Positions 26,426 through 36,700 of a stretch of DNA of 64,000 bases are shown here, one piece after another (the stretch's first letter is position 1; each line of letters opens with the position of its first letter). The DNA comes from Chromatiaceae bacterium (GTDB lineage: Bacteria > Pseudomonadota > Gammaproteobacteria > Chromatiales > Chromatiaceae). Made by a program: the position numbers and the translations under genes. The stretch covers positions 27,506 to 91,505 of the forward strand of contig JACDZG010000012.1 of assembly GCA_013426805.1 (NCBI GenBank). Reading direction: 5' to 3'. Below the pieces are notes generated by a model. It worked only from the letters and a program-made list of their open reading frames with translations. It was not told the origin of the DNA and made no database searches.

Positions 26426-29400
26426 ATGAGTGACATCTTCTTACTTAGTCATCGCATTGCCAAATGGGCGGCGGCCAAGGGACAAACGCCGGCGCTCATC
26501 TTTCTGGATAACGGCGAACAGCCAACAGCGACCGTTACTTATGATGCGCTGCACCAACAGGCGCAACAAATCGCTGCCCAGCTTCTACGCCGGGGACTCA
26601 CGGGCGAACGGATATTATTGCTTTTCCCTTCGGGCATTGACTATGTCTTAAGCTTCGTGGCCTGCTTGTATGCCGGTGCCATCGCCGTTCCGTCTTATCC
26701 CCCGCGGAATAACTGGCATGTACATCGCACGCTTGCGATTGCGAGCAATGCCGGCGCCAAATGCATCCTCACGTCCGCAAAATTACTTGCCGGTATATCT
26801 TTGCGGCTGGCAGAGGCCAGCATCACGCCCCCAGACATCATTGCGATAGACGCGCTCGATGATAGCTGCGGAACATTTACCAACGTTAACGTCCGGTCGC
26901 AGGACCCAGCCTACCTACAGTATACCTCCGGCTCTACTGGTGATCCCAAAGGCGTAATCGTTCGCCACGCTGATCTGGCGACCAACTGCTCGATGTACAA
27001 CGCCTTGGTCGGGCTGCACCAAGGCGAGACGTTCGTGTCGTGGTTACCGATTTTTCACGACATGGGCCTCGTGCAGGGTATTGTAATGCCCCTCGTCCTC
27101 GGGGGCGCTGCCGTTTTCATGCCGCCGGCGGCGTTCATTCAAACGCCAGGACGTTGGTTACGGGCGATTGACCGCTACCGTGCGGTCTTCAGCGGTGCAC
27201 CCAATTTTGCTTATGACCTGTGCGTGCGGAAGGTCAGCGACAATGACGCGGCCGCCCTTGACCTTTCCGCATGGCGCATCGCCATCAACGGTGCCGAACC
27301 CCTTTCCTACAACACCTTTCGTACATTTTGCAACAAATTTCGCGTCAGCGGCTTTCGCGAAGAAGCGCTGTTCGGCGCCTACGGCTTGGCGGAGGCGACG
27401 CTAATTGTTTCCACCACCAAGCCGGGCGAGCGCGCCCCCGTGCTCTACGTCGATAAGCCCGCATTGCAACAAGATCGCATTGAACTCCGGCAGCCCGACG
27501 ATGCGCAGGCGGTGCCGATTGTCTCGTGCGGCGTCCCGACCACTGGTTTCGATACCCGTATCGTCGATCCTCAGACCGGCCGGGAATGCCACCCGGGGGC
27601 CGTAGGCGAAATCTGGCTCAGTGGCGGAAGTCTCGGCGCGGGTTATTGGGGCCGGCCCCAGGAAACCGAGGAAACCTTCGGTGCGACATTAGATACGGTC
27701 CCTGGCGCCCGGTTTCTGCACACGGGCGATTTGGGCTTTGTCTCGGATAACCATTTATACCTAACCGGACGCCTGAAAGATCTCATCATCATCCGTGGCG
27801 CCAATCACTACCCCCAAGACATCGAAAAGGTTGCCGAAAGCGTTGACCCGGCTTTGCGAATCGGCGGTTGGGGAGCCGCGTTTACCGTTGAGCGGGATGG
27901 GGTATCGTCCCTGGTCATGGTACAGGAAGTAGAACGGTCAGCCAGACACCATATCGACGCGCAGGACGTTGGTCACCGCATTGCCCGCACCATCAGTGAG
28001 TCCGACGGCATTGAGGTCGATATCGTTGTCCTGGTTGACCCGGGAAGCGTGCCGAAGACCTCAAGTGGGAAGATTCAGCGACAGGCGTGTCGACAACTGT
28101 TCCTCGCCGATGAACTGCGCGAAATCGGGCGCTGGCAACGTCCTGCTATCGCCTCGCAACACAACCCCCTGGAACGACCGCGGAACGAACGGGATCTCAC
28201 GGAGTGGCTGTGCGCCGTGATTGCCGGCATGAGTGGTGTTTCCGTGGCGCAGGTATCCCCGGACGAACCGTTTTCCGTATACGGCCTCGATTCCGCACGG
28301 ATGGTTGAACTCGTTGGCGAAGTGGGCTCGGCGCTGGAGCGCCCGTTGCCCGCAACCCTCGCGTTCGAGTATCCGACAATCGCCCTGCTTGCCACCTACC
28401 TCGTGTCCGGTTCCACGGTCTCTGCCGTCAGTGAATCGAGTGCATACGCACCGATCGCCGTTATCGGTCTGAACTGTCGCTTCCCGGGTGCAGACGGGCC
28501 TGATGCTTTCTGGCAACTGCTGGAGTCTGGTGCTGTTGCCATTAGCGAGATCACTGCCGCACGACGCGACTTGACCGGTTATCAAGTCGGTGCGGACGAT
28601 CCTTTTCAATGGGCCGGTTTTCTCTCCGACATCGAATACTTCGATGCGGCCCTCTTCGGTATCTCGCCACGCGAAGCGGAGGGCATCGACCCGCAACAGC
28701 GATTCCTACTCGAGACCACTTGGTCCGCGTTGGAGTCTGCCAACATCGCGCCCGACTCGTTGGTTGGATCGCTGACCGGCGTGTTTATCGGCATCAGCAC
28801 CAGTGACTATTTTCGTTTACGCGCGAAAACCACACGTACCTGGGATGCTTACGCCGGTACCGGCGGTGCCATGAGTGTCGCCGCCAACCGCATATCCTAT
28901 TGCCTCGGCCTACAAGGTCCGAGCATGTCTATTGACACAGCCTGTTCATCATCGCTGGTAGCCCTGCATCAAGCCTGTCGTAGCCTTGGCAATGGGGAAA
29001 CACACCTCGCCATTGCCGGCGGCGTCAATCTTATTCTCTCCGAGGATTACGGCGCGATATTTACGCAAGCACAGATGTTGTCGCCAGTGGGACGCTGTCG
29101 GACCTTTGACGACGCCGCCGATGGCTACGTTCGTGGCGAAGGCTGTGGCGTGGTCGTGCTTAAGCGTTTGGCTGATGCCCGCCGTGATGGTGATCGCGTG
29201 CTCGCCGTCATTTGCGGCTCCGCCGTCAATCAGGACGGATTCAGCAGCGGCCTTACTGTACCGAATGGCCGGGCGCAAGAACGCGTTATTCGCACTGCCT
29301 TACGATGTGCCGACTTCGAGAGCAGCACGATCGGCTATGTGGAAACACATGGAACGGGCACGCCGCTGGGTGACCCGATCGAAGTACGTTCGTTGCGAGC

Positions 29401-32400
29401 CGTGTTTGATGGCGACGCGGGCGCCGGGTCGCCGTGTTGGCTCGGTGCAGTAAAGCCCAACATCGGGCACCTCGAATCCGCTGCGGGTATTGCTGGACTT
29501 ATCAAAGCGATCCTGGTTTTGGAACATGGCGTCATCCCTGCCATTTCGTTGTTGCAGAACGTCAATCGCAATATCGATCTCAGCAATAGCCGACTTCAGT
29601 TACCGACAACAAATACACCGTGGCCGGCGCCAGCCGGTTATCCACGTCGGGCCGGCGTCAGTTCTTTCGGTTTTGGCGGCACCAACGCCCATGTCGTGCT
29701 TGAGGCGTTTCCGCAGGAAACCCCGGTGCTACCGCCCCCACCGAACCCAGCGACCGTATCGCCAAGTGCTTGCGTTACTGAGCTGCTCGCCATCACGGCC
29801 AACAGCGCGGCCAGTCTCGCGGCGCTCGCCCGGGCCTATGCCGAACGCTTGGAACGGATACGCGAACCAGGCGAACTGGCCTCGCTCTGCCGCACAGCGA
29901 ATACCGCGCGTGCCATGTTACCGGAGCGCTTAACCGTTCTTGGGACCGACCCCTCCGCAATTGCGACGGCCCTGCACGACGACGCGCGCACCAGGCAGAT
30001 CGCGGTACAGACCGGCGTGATTCATGGCCGTGCAGTGCCGCGGCCGAAGATCGCCTTTTTATTTACGGGACAAGGCTCGCAATACGCCGGCATGGGCGCC
30101 GAGCTTGATCGTGACGAGCCGGTCTTTCGCGATTGCTTATCGCAGTACGAGGAAATTCTGCGCGGACCGCTTGGCGTCTCATTGCGCGCCGTGCTGTACG
30201 GAGAACACATCGCATTGTTGGACGACACCCGTTATGCCCAACCGGTGCTCGTTGCCTTGCAGCTCGCGCTTGTCGCATTATGGGAACATTGGGGGATCAC
30301 GGCGACCTATGTTGCCGGCCATAGCGTTGGTGAGTACTCGGCAGCCTGCGTCGCGGGGATTCTCGATGTCGAAACCACGCTGGGGATCGTTGTCGAGCGT
30401 GGTCGCCTCATGGCCTCTGCACCTGGCCAGGGTGCAATGGCATCGGTCCGTGCGCCTGCAGAAGCGGTCCGCCGAAGCTTGGCGCAACTGCCGGATGTCG
30501 AAGTCGCCGCCATCAACGCGCCTGATCAAGTGGTGATCTCGGGTACTGTGGCTGCTGTGGACGCGGCGCTCGCCGTATTCCAACATCAACAGATCGATGC
30601 GACCCGGCTACGAGTCAGCCACGCATTTCACTCGAAGTTGATGGAGCCGTTGCTGCCGGAGTTCCGCCGCCACTTGGATGATGTTGCATTTGGAATACCG
30701 CAGCTGCCAATGATAAAGGCCGCAGCGGATTCGCCAAGCGAACCAACCTCATCGCACTATTGGATCGATCAATTGCGCGGGCCAGTTCATTTTGCCACTG
30801 TCTTGACGACTCTGCAAGCCCGCGAGGTGGATGCCTTTGTCGAGATCGGACCCTCGCCGGTATTGATTGGTTTAGGCCGGAGGTCTAACGTCACAGGCAC
30901 CTGTGTCAGCAGTCTGCAGCCCGGTCAGGACGGTCGTACGACCATGCGCACAGCACTCGGGACGCTGTTCACCATTGGTGCTTCGGCGAACTTAAATCGG
31001 TTGGGGGAGGGCAACTCGGGGGCGTTTGTGGACGCACCCTGCTATCCATTTGATCGCGCCCGGTATTGGTTCCCTCATGAGGTATTGCCCGCAAACGCGT
31101 TGGCCGGTCTTCCCTATGTCGGGCGACCGCTCAACCTCGCGTCCACCGATGTCGTCGCTTTTGAAGCGATACTGCCGCAAGCTGGTGAGGATTTCTTGCG
31201 CGATCATCGGGTGTGCGGTCGCAGCATTCTGCCTGCCGCCGGCTATGTCAGCATGATGCTCTCCGCCGCACGCTATAAGGGCATCGGTGCGGAGACCGGG
31301 GTCCTGCTTCGGGGCTTACAATTGCTTCGCCGGTTGGATCTCGACGAACAAGGCGTTCGTGTACAAACGGTCATGCGCCGAATCGATGGTACCGCGACCT
31401 GGAACGTGGAGATCGCGGTCGGTAAAAATTCCGACCAGCCGTGGGAGACATGCGCTACCGCGACCCTGGAACCGGCGACCGCGACATCGATTGCAGCGAC
31501 GCCGACCCCGTTCCAAGAGACCGCCCAAACATTCGCGGCCCAGCAATTGTACGAGCAATTTCGGACCTGGGGACTCGAGTACGGTCCAGCCTTCCGCGGA
31601 TGCGGAAAAGTGACATTTGACGGCAAGCGCGCGCAGGCAGTTGTCACTCCACGACACAGCGGCACGTTGACGATACCATCCGTTCTCGATCCCGCACTAT
31701 TGGATGCGGCGTTTCAAGCGCTGGCCCCGCTACTTGCCAGGTCGGCAATTGGCGACAGTCAGGTTCCCATGCCGTTTGCTATTCAGGAACTGACGGTGTA
31801 TGGCTCGGGCCTTGCAAGTGCGGACGTCGAGTGCACCTTGGGTGCCGATAATCCCGGTGCTGCGGCGACGGGCGATTTCGTTTTGCGCAGTCCGCAAGGT
31901 CAGATCGTCGCGTCGGTGCATGGACTTCAGATTGCCTGGGTCGACGCCGGTCTGCTGGATGCCAAAGGTCCGGAACCGGCCCATATCTTGCGCACGGTTT
32001 GGCAGGCATACCCACTGCCGCGGCCATCTGCGGACCTCGGGCATTGGCTGCTCTGGACCGAATCTGGACCGCGTGATCAGTTGGTGGTCGATGCGCTGAT
32101 TCAGCAAGCGATCATGCTCAGCCCCGTCGCGAGGATCGACGATCTGATTGGTAACGTTGGTGCGTCTATCGCCGAGGGGCATCCGCACCTGCCCAGAGGC
32201 GTATTGTTGATTCTCGCCCCCGAGCAAACAGGGATCGATCCTCTCGTTCGCTGCCGAAGGCTCTGCGAGCAAATGCAGCAACTGCTCTTGGCGTTGAGCC
32301 AGCAAGGGTTGCAGCCGGCAGACATGCCCGTGTGGCTCATTACGCGCACTGCCGTGGCACGACATCCAAACGAACCTATTGCTATCGCACAGGCCGGACT

Positions 32401-33781
32401 CATAGGGATGTGGCGTTCGGCAGCCCTGGAAATGCCTGGACTGCATCTGCGGCATGCCGATCTTGCGCTGGCGCCAACGCCGGATGACGTCGCAACGCTT
32501 GTCCTGGTGCTGGCCGGCGGCGGCGAATTCTCGGTCATGGTGCGCGACGGGTATATCTATCGACCCCGCCTGCACCAGATGGAGGATCTGGATAACCGCG
32601 GTCAGTCCCCAATCGTTCTCAACGCGAATGCTTCCTACCTGATCACCGGCGGCACCGGTGGCATCGGACCATTCGTCGCGGAATGGTTGGTGGGATTGGG
32701 TGCGCGGCATATTGTGTTGGCGAGCCGGCAATCACAGTTGACGACCTTTGCCCGCGCCCGGATCGCTGCACTCGGTGGTGCCGGTGTCGAGGTCGTGGTG
32801 TACCACGCAGACCTGAGTCAACGCCCCGCCGTGGAGAAGTTGGTGCAGGACTTGTCGGGCGGCTTATACCCACTACGCGGGATTATCCATGCGGCAGGGA
32901 TCGTGGATGATCACGCGCTGGCCGCTATTACGGATGAGAGTTGGGAGCGGGTAATGGCGGCGAAAGCCCAATCCGCGTATTGGCTGCTGGAAGCCACGCG
33001 CGGGCGGTCGCTGGATTTCTTCATCGGTTTCTCTTCCATCGCGGCGACGCTCGGGTCTCCGGGCCAATGCAACTATGCGACCGCCAACGCGCTGCTCGAT
33101 GCAGTGGCGGCCGCCTATCGCGCCGACGGGCGTACCGTGATGACGGTCAACTGGGGACCATGGGGAGAAGCCGGAATGGCCAGCGATCCGACGCTGGTGG
33201 TACATTTACGACGCCAAGGCTTATATCCCCTGCCGCCCGCGGCGGCGCTTGCCGCAATGACCCGGGTGCTCGTATCGGGGGCGGACCAGACATTGATCGC
33301 GGCAGCCGATTGGAAGCGGTACCAGGACAGTCTTCCCGCGGCGGAATTCGCGGCGCTGTTGCAGAACGTCGTTGCCGCAACCTTGGCCCCAGCGGTCGCC
33401 CCAGCCGTGGACCTGATGTCCGCCCAGGAGTTATTGGCGCTGACCCCGGCGGCAGCGGAGGACGCGATTCTGCTGGGTCTCGGGCAATTATTGCGAGGGG
33501 TACTGCGAGTTGATCCATCTGCGCAGTTTCCAGATCAGAAACGCCTCGCCGGCATGACTTTGTTATCTCTGGGTGTAGATTCGCTGATGGCCGCCGAACT
33601 GCGTAATCGCGTGCACGCTTGGTTGGGCGTGGATGTTCCGGCGCATGTCCTCATCAGCAATGACTGTATTGCCCAAGTCGCGGAATTGATTCATGGAAAA
33701 GTGCTGCTGCTATCCCTCAGTAGTGGCGCTAACGATCACTTGACAACGGCATCGGAAGACACGGAGGTGTTCGTACTGTGA
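26426..33781 (+). CDS. Hybrid FAAL / type I polyketide synthase (FAAL-ACP-KS-AT-DH-KR-ACP)
   Basis: The product has 2451 residues. A fatty acyl-AMP ligase (1-~580; YTSGSTGDPKG near 165) should activate a fatty acid and pass it to ACP1 (S623 in GLDSA). The ketosynthase (~674-1095) has C840, H975 and H1015. The acyltransferase has S1300 in GHSVGEY and HAFHS near 1399, typical of malonyl-CoA selection. The dehydratase has H1594 (HxxxGxxxxP) and D1760. A structural pseudo-KR (~1850-2065) precedes the active ketoreductase (GGTGGIG near 2071, Y2217; VDD resembles the B-type LDD). ACP2 has S2386. There is no enoylreductase, methyltransferase or thioesterase. One C2 extension to a 3-hydroxy or 2-enoyl chain is expected, then handover to the next gene, whose GTG overlaps this stop. 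Confidence 0.94.
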   Translation: MSDIFLLSHRIAKWAAAKGQTPALIFLDNGEQPTATVTYDALHQQAQQIAAQLLRRGLTGERILLLFPSGIDYVLSFVACLYAGAIAVPSYPPRNNWHVHRTLAIASNAGAKCILTSAKLLAGISLRLAEASITPPDIIAIDALDDSCGTFTNVNVRSQDPAYLQYTSGSTGDPKGVIVRHADLATNCSMYNALVGLHQGETFVSWLPIFHDMGLVQGIVMPLVLGGAAVFMPPAAFIQTPGRWLRAIDRYRAVFSGAPNFAYDLCVRKVSDNDAAALDLSAWRIAINGAEPLSYNTFRTFCNKFRVSGFREEALFGAYGLAEATLIVSTTKPGERAPVLYVDKPALQQDRIELRQPDDAQAVPIVSCGVPTTGFDTRIVDPQTGRECHPGAVGEIWLSGGSLGAGYWGRPQETEETFGATLDTVPGARFLHTGDLGFVSDNHLYLTGRLKDLIIIRGANHYPQDIEKVAESVDPALRIGGWGAAFTVERDGVSSLVMVQEVERSARHHIDAQDVGHRIARTISESDGIEVDIVVLVDPGSVPKTSSGKIQRQACRQLFLADELREIGRWQRPAIASQHNPLERPRNERDLTEWLCAVIAGMSGVSVAQVSPDEPFSVYGLDSARMVELVGEVGSALERPLPATLAFEYPTIALLATYLVSGSTVSAVSESSAYAPIAVIGLNCRFPGADGPDAFWQLLESGAVAISEITAARRDLTGYQVGADDPFQWAGFLSDIEYFDAALFGISPREAEGIDPQQRFLLETTWSALESANIAPDSLVGSLTGVFIGISTSDYFRLRAKTTRTWDAYAGTGGAMSVAANRISYCLGLQGPSMSIDTACSSSLVALHQACRSLGNGETHLAIAGGVNLILSEDYGAIFTQAQMLSPVGRCRTFDDAADGYVRGEGCGVVVLKRLADARRDGDRVLAVICGSAVNQDGFSSGLTVPNGRAQERVIRTALRCADFESSTIGYVETHGTGTPLGDPIEVRSLRAVFDGDAGAGSPCWLGAVKPNIGHLESAAGIAGLIKAILVLEHGVIPAISLLQNVNRNIDLSNSRLQLPTTNTPWPAPAGYPRRAGVSSFGFGGTNAHVVLEAFPQETPVLPPPPNPATVSPSACVTELLAITANSAASLAALARAYAERLERIREPGELASLCRTANTARAMLPERLTVLGTDPSAIATALHDDARTRQIAVQTGVIHGRAVPRPKIAFLFTGQGSQYAGMGAELDRDEPVFRDCLSQYEEILRGPLGVSLRAVLYGEHIALLDDTRYAQPVLVALQLALVALWEHWGITATYVAGHSVGEYSAACVAGILDVETTLGIVVERGRLMASAPGQGAMASVRAPAEAVRRSLAQLPDVEVAAINAPDQVVISGTVAAVDAALAVFQHQQIDATRLRVSHAFHSKLMEPLLPEFRRHLDDVAFGIPQLPMIKAAADSPSEPTSSHYWIDQLRGPVHFATVLTTLQAREVDAFVEIGPSPVLIGLGRRSNVTGTCVSSLQPGQDGRTTMRTALGTLFTIGASANLNRLGEGNSGAFVDAPCYPFDRARYWFPHEVLPANALAGLPYVGRPLNLASTDVVAFEAILPQAGEDFLRDHRVCGRSILPAAGYVSMMLSAARYKGIGAETGVLLRGLQLLRRLDLDEQGVRVQTVMRRIDGTATWNVEIAVGKNSDQPWETCATATLEPATATSIAATPTPFQETAQTFAAQQLYEQFRTWGLEYGPAFRGCGKVTFDGKRAQAVVTPRHSGTLTIPSVLDPALLDAAFQALAPLLARSAIGDSQVPMPFAIQELTVYGSGLASADVECTLGADNPGAAATGDFVLRSPQGQIVASVHGLQIAWVDAGLLDAKGPEPAHILRTVWQAYPLPRPSADLGHWLLWTESGPRDQLVVDALIQQAIMLSPVARIDDLIGNVGASIAEGHPHLPRGVLLILAPEQTGIDPLVRCRRLCEQMQQLLLALSQQGLQPADMPVWLITRTAVARHPNEPIAIAQAGLIGMWRSAALEMPGLHLRHADLALAPTPDDVATLVLVLAGGGEFSVMVRDGYIYRPRLHQMEDLDNRGQSPIVLNANASYLITGGTGGIGPFVAEWLVGLGARHIVLASRQSQLTTFARARIAALGGAGVEVVVYHADLSQRPAVEKLVQDLSGGLYPLRGIIHAAGIVDDHALAAITDESWERVMAAKAQSAYWLLEATRGRSLDFFIGFSSIAATLGSPGQCNYATANALLDAVAAAYRADGRTVMTVNWGPWGEAGMASDPTLVVHLRRQGLYPLPPAAALAAMTRVLVSGADQTLIAAADWKRYQDSLPAAEFAALLQNVVAATLAPAVAPAVDLMSAQELLALTPAAAEDAILLGLGQLLRGVLRVDPSAQFPDQKRLAGMTLLSLGVDSLMAAELRNRVHAWLGVDVPAHVLISNDCIAQVAELIHGKVLLLSLSSGANDHLTTASEDTEVFVL

Positions 33782-36700
33782 TCGTTTTTCTGCAAGAACT
33801 TCGGCGCCGCGGGATTACGCTGTCCGCCACCGACGGCGTGCTTAACGTACAGGCCCCAAAGGGGACTATGACCTCGGAGCTGCAGCAGTCGCTGCGCGCG
33901 CACAAAGAGGACATTCTCGAATGGCTGCGCGGGTCGATGGTGGAGACCAGTATCCCGGTGACCCGCTGCGCGCCCGACCCTGGTGCCCGCTATGAACCGT
34001 TTCCGCTTTCCGATATGCAGTTAGGCTTCTATATGGCAGATGATCCTTACATGGAGTTTCATGTGAGGCCGCATTACTACGTCGAGAAGAATGTCGAGGC
34101 GCTCGCGGTAGAGCGCTATGATGCCGCGTGGCAGCGGGCGCTCGCCCGACATCGCGGCGAGATCGTGGTGGTGCGCTCCGATGGCCGGCTCGAAACGGTG
34201 CGCGAACCGGCACCATTGCCCTGCCGCTGCTATGACCTGCGCGAGCAATCTGCGACCGCCGTAGACGCGTCGCTGGCACAGGTGCGCCGCGAGATGATGC
34301 GCAGCGAACTACCGCTGCACTCTTGGCCTTGGCTTGATCTGCGGATCACTCTTTGGCGTGATGAGCGGGGAGTGGAGCAGGGACGGATTCATTATAATCA
34401 CAACAACTTTTTCTCCGATGGATACGGCACCACGCGTTTGTTGCAGGAGATTGATCGCTATTATCAGGACCCCAATCTGGTGCTGCCGCCCTTGGCGCTC
34501 GGTTTCCGCGATGCGGCAGTGGCCCTGGAGCAACTGGCACAATCACTGGCCGGAGAGAAGGCGCGACGTTATTGGGAAGAGCGTCTCCCACACCTTCCTG
34601 AACCGCCCGATCTGCCATTGCGGGCGGGATTGGACCGGCGGATGCGATCACGCATGCAGCGGCGCGAGCATTTCATTAAGGCGGCAGTGTGGGGTCCCCT
34701 CAAGACACGTGCACGTGACTTTGGCTTGACGCCGTCGAGTGCGCTTTTCACCGCCTATGCCGAAGTGCTGTCCGCCTGGAGCAACAGCCGTCATTTCGTC
34801 GTGGCTAATATGATGACACGGCGTCTGGATATACATCCGGAGATCCGTGAGATCATCGGTAGTTTCGCGTCTCTCTATCCCCTTGAGATCGACTTTCGGA
34901 GTGACGAGAGCTTCGCGTGGCGCGCCCGTCATTTGCAGGAACAGGTCAGTCTCGATGCCCGGCATCTGCAATGGGGCGGCATGGAGGTAATGCGGGCACT
35001 GAACCGCCGCACGGGCGACCTCGGCCGGGCGCCGATTCCGTTCGTCATCGGCAGCGGCTTATTCATGGAGCGATTTGAACGCTCGGACTTCAGTTGCTTG
35101 GAGACCTCTCAGGTGATGCTTGATCACCAATTCTGGGAGCTGGCCGACGGGAGTTTGTATTATGTATGGGATCTGATCGAAGAATGCTTTCCCATCGGGA
35201 TGATCGATGCCATGTGGACGGCGTATGCCGGACTCATTGAGCGGCTCGCGCGCGAACCGGCACTGTGGGACGCGAAGACCTTAGACGTGATTCCGGCCAC
35301 ACAGCTTGCCGAGCGGACCGGGATGGCACCACCCATGACGCCACTCAGCCAACAGTGTCTGCATGAGTTCCTGAGTGCTGCTGCAGCAGCCCATCCGACC
35401 CAGCCGGCCCTGCTGCAGGCGGGTAGTTGTCTGACCTACGCAGAACTTGCCGCCCAGAGCACCGCCCTGGCCGGTCGACTTTGCCGTCTGGGATTGCGGC
35501 GCGGTGAGACCGTAGCGGTGGTGACCGACCGCGGATCCGCTTGGCTGCTGGCTGTGTATGGAATTTTGCAGGCCGGGGCGACGTACGTCCCGATTGACCC
35601 GACGCTCCCGATCTCGCGTCAGGATTACTTGCTTAGCGACAGCGGTGCTCGGTGGGTCCTGGCGTCGCCGGTATTTGCCGCGGCGCGCGCATGGCCGGAG
35701 GTAGTGCAGGTCATGGCAGTGGAAGCCTCCCGGCAGGATGCTGGCGCCATCGGCCGGGAGGGTCTGCCCGCGACCACGCCAACCGATCTCGCTTACTTGA
35801 TCTACACCTCCGGGTCCACCGGACAGCCGAAAGGCGTGATGATTGAACATGGGAGTGTCGTCAATACCGTGAACGCGGTAAATCGCCGTTTCGGGGTGCG
35901 TCAGGAAGATCGACTTTTCGGTGTGTCGTCAATTGGCTTCGATCTCTCTGTCTATGACATCTTCGGTGCGGCGGCGGCCGGTGCTACACTGGTTTATCCC
36001 AATCTTGACGAATCGTTGAACCCGGCTCACTGGCTCGATCTGCTGCTGACGCATGCCGTAACGGTCTGGAACTCGGCGCCGCCGCTGGCCACACTGCTGG
36101 CCGAGGCCGCGGAATACCGCGGTGTGTGTTTACCGGCACTGCGCCTGGTATTGTTGAGTGGCGACTGGATCCCCGTCGATCTGCCCGCGCGCCTACGCCG
36201 CCTTGCGCCGCAGGCACAGATTGTGAGCTTGGGCGGCGCCACCGAGGCGTCGATCTGGTCGATCTGGTATCCGTTCGACACCGTTGACCCAAGTTGGGTC
36301 AGCATTCCCTATGGCTACCCGATGCCGAATCAGAGTTGGTGCATCCTGGATGCTTGGGGCCGGGCGGCCCCTATCTGGACCCGCGGCGAACTTTACATCG
36401 GTGGCGTTGGTCTCGCGCGCGGCTACTGGCGCGATCCCGCCAAGACCCAAGCCAGCTTTGGGTGCCACGACGAGACCGGGGAACGGCTCTACCGCACCGG
36501 TGACATGGGCCGTTATCTGCCGGGCGGTGCAATCGAGTTTCTCGGCCGTCTCGACGCACAAGTGAAAATCCAGGGTCATCGCATCGAGCTGGGTGAAATT
36601 GAAGCGGTACTTGCCGCCCACCAAGCAGTCGGCGCGGCAGTGGTGCGTGTGCAGGGTAGCGACACCGGCAAGGCATTGGTTGCATATGTGACGCCGGTGG

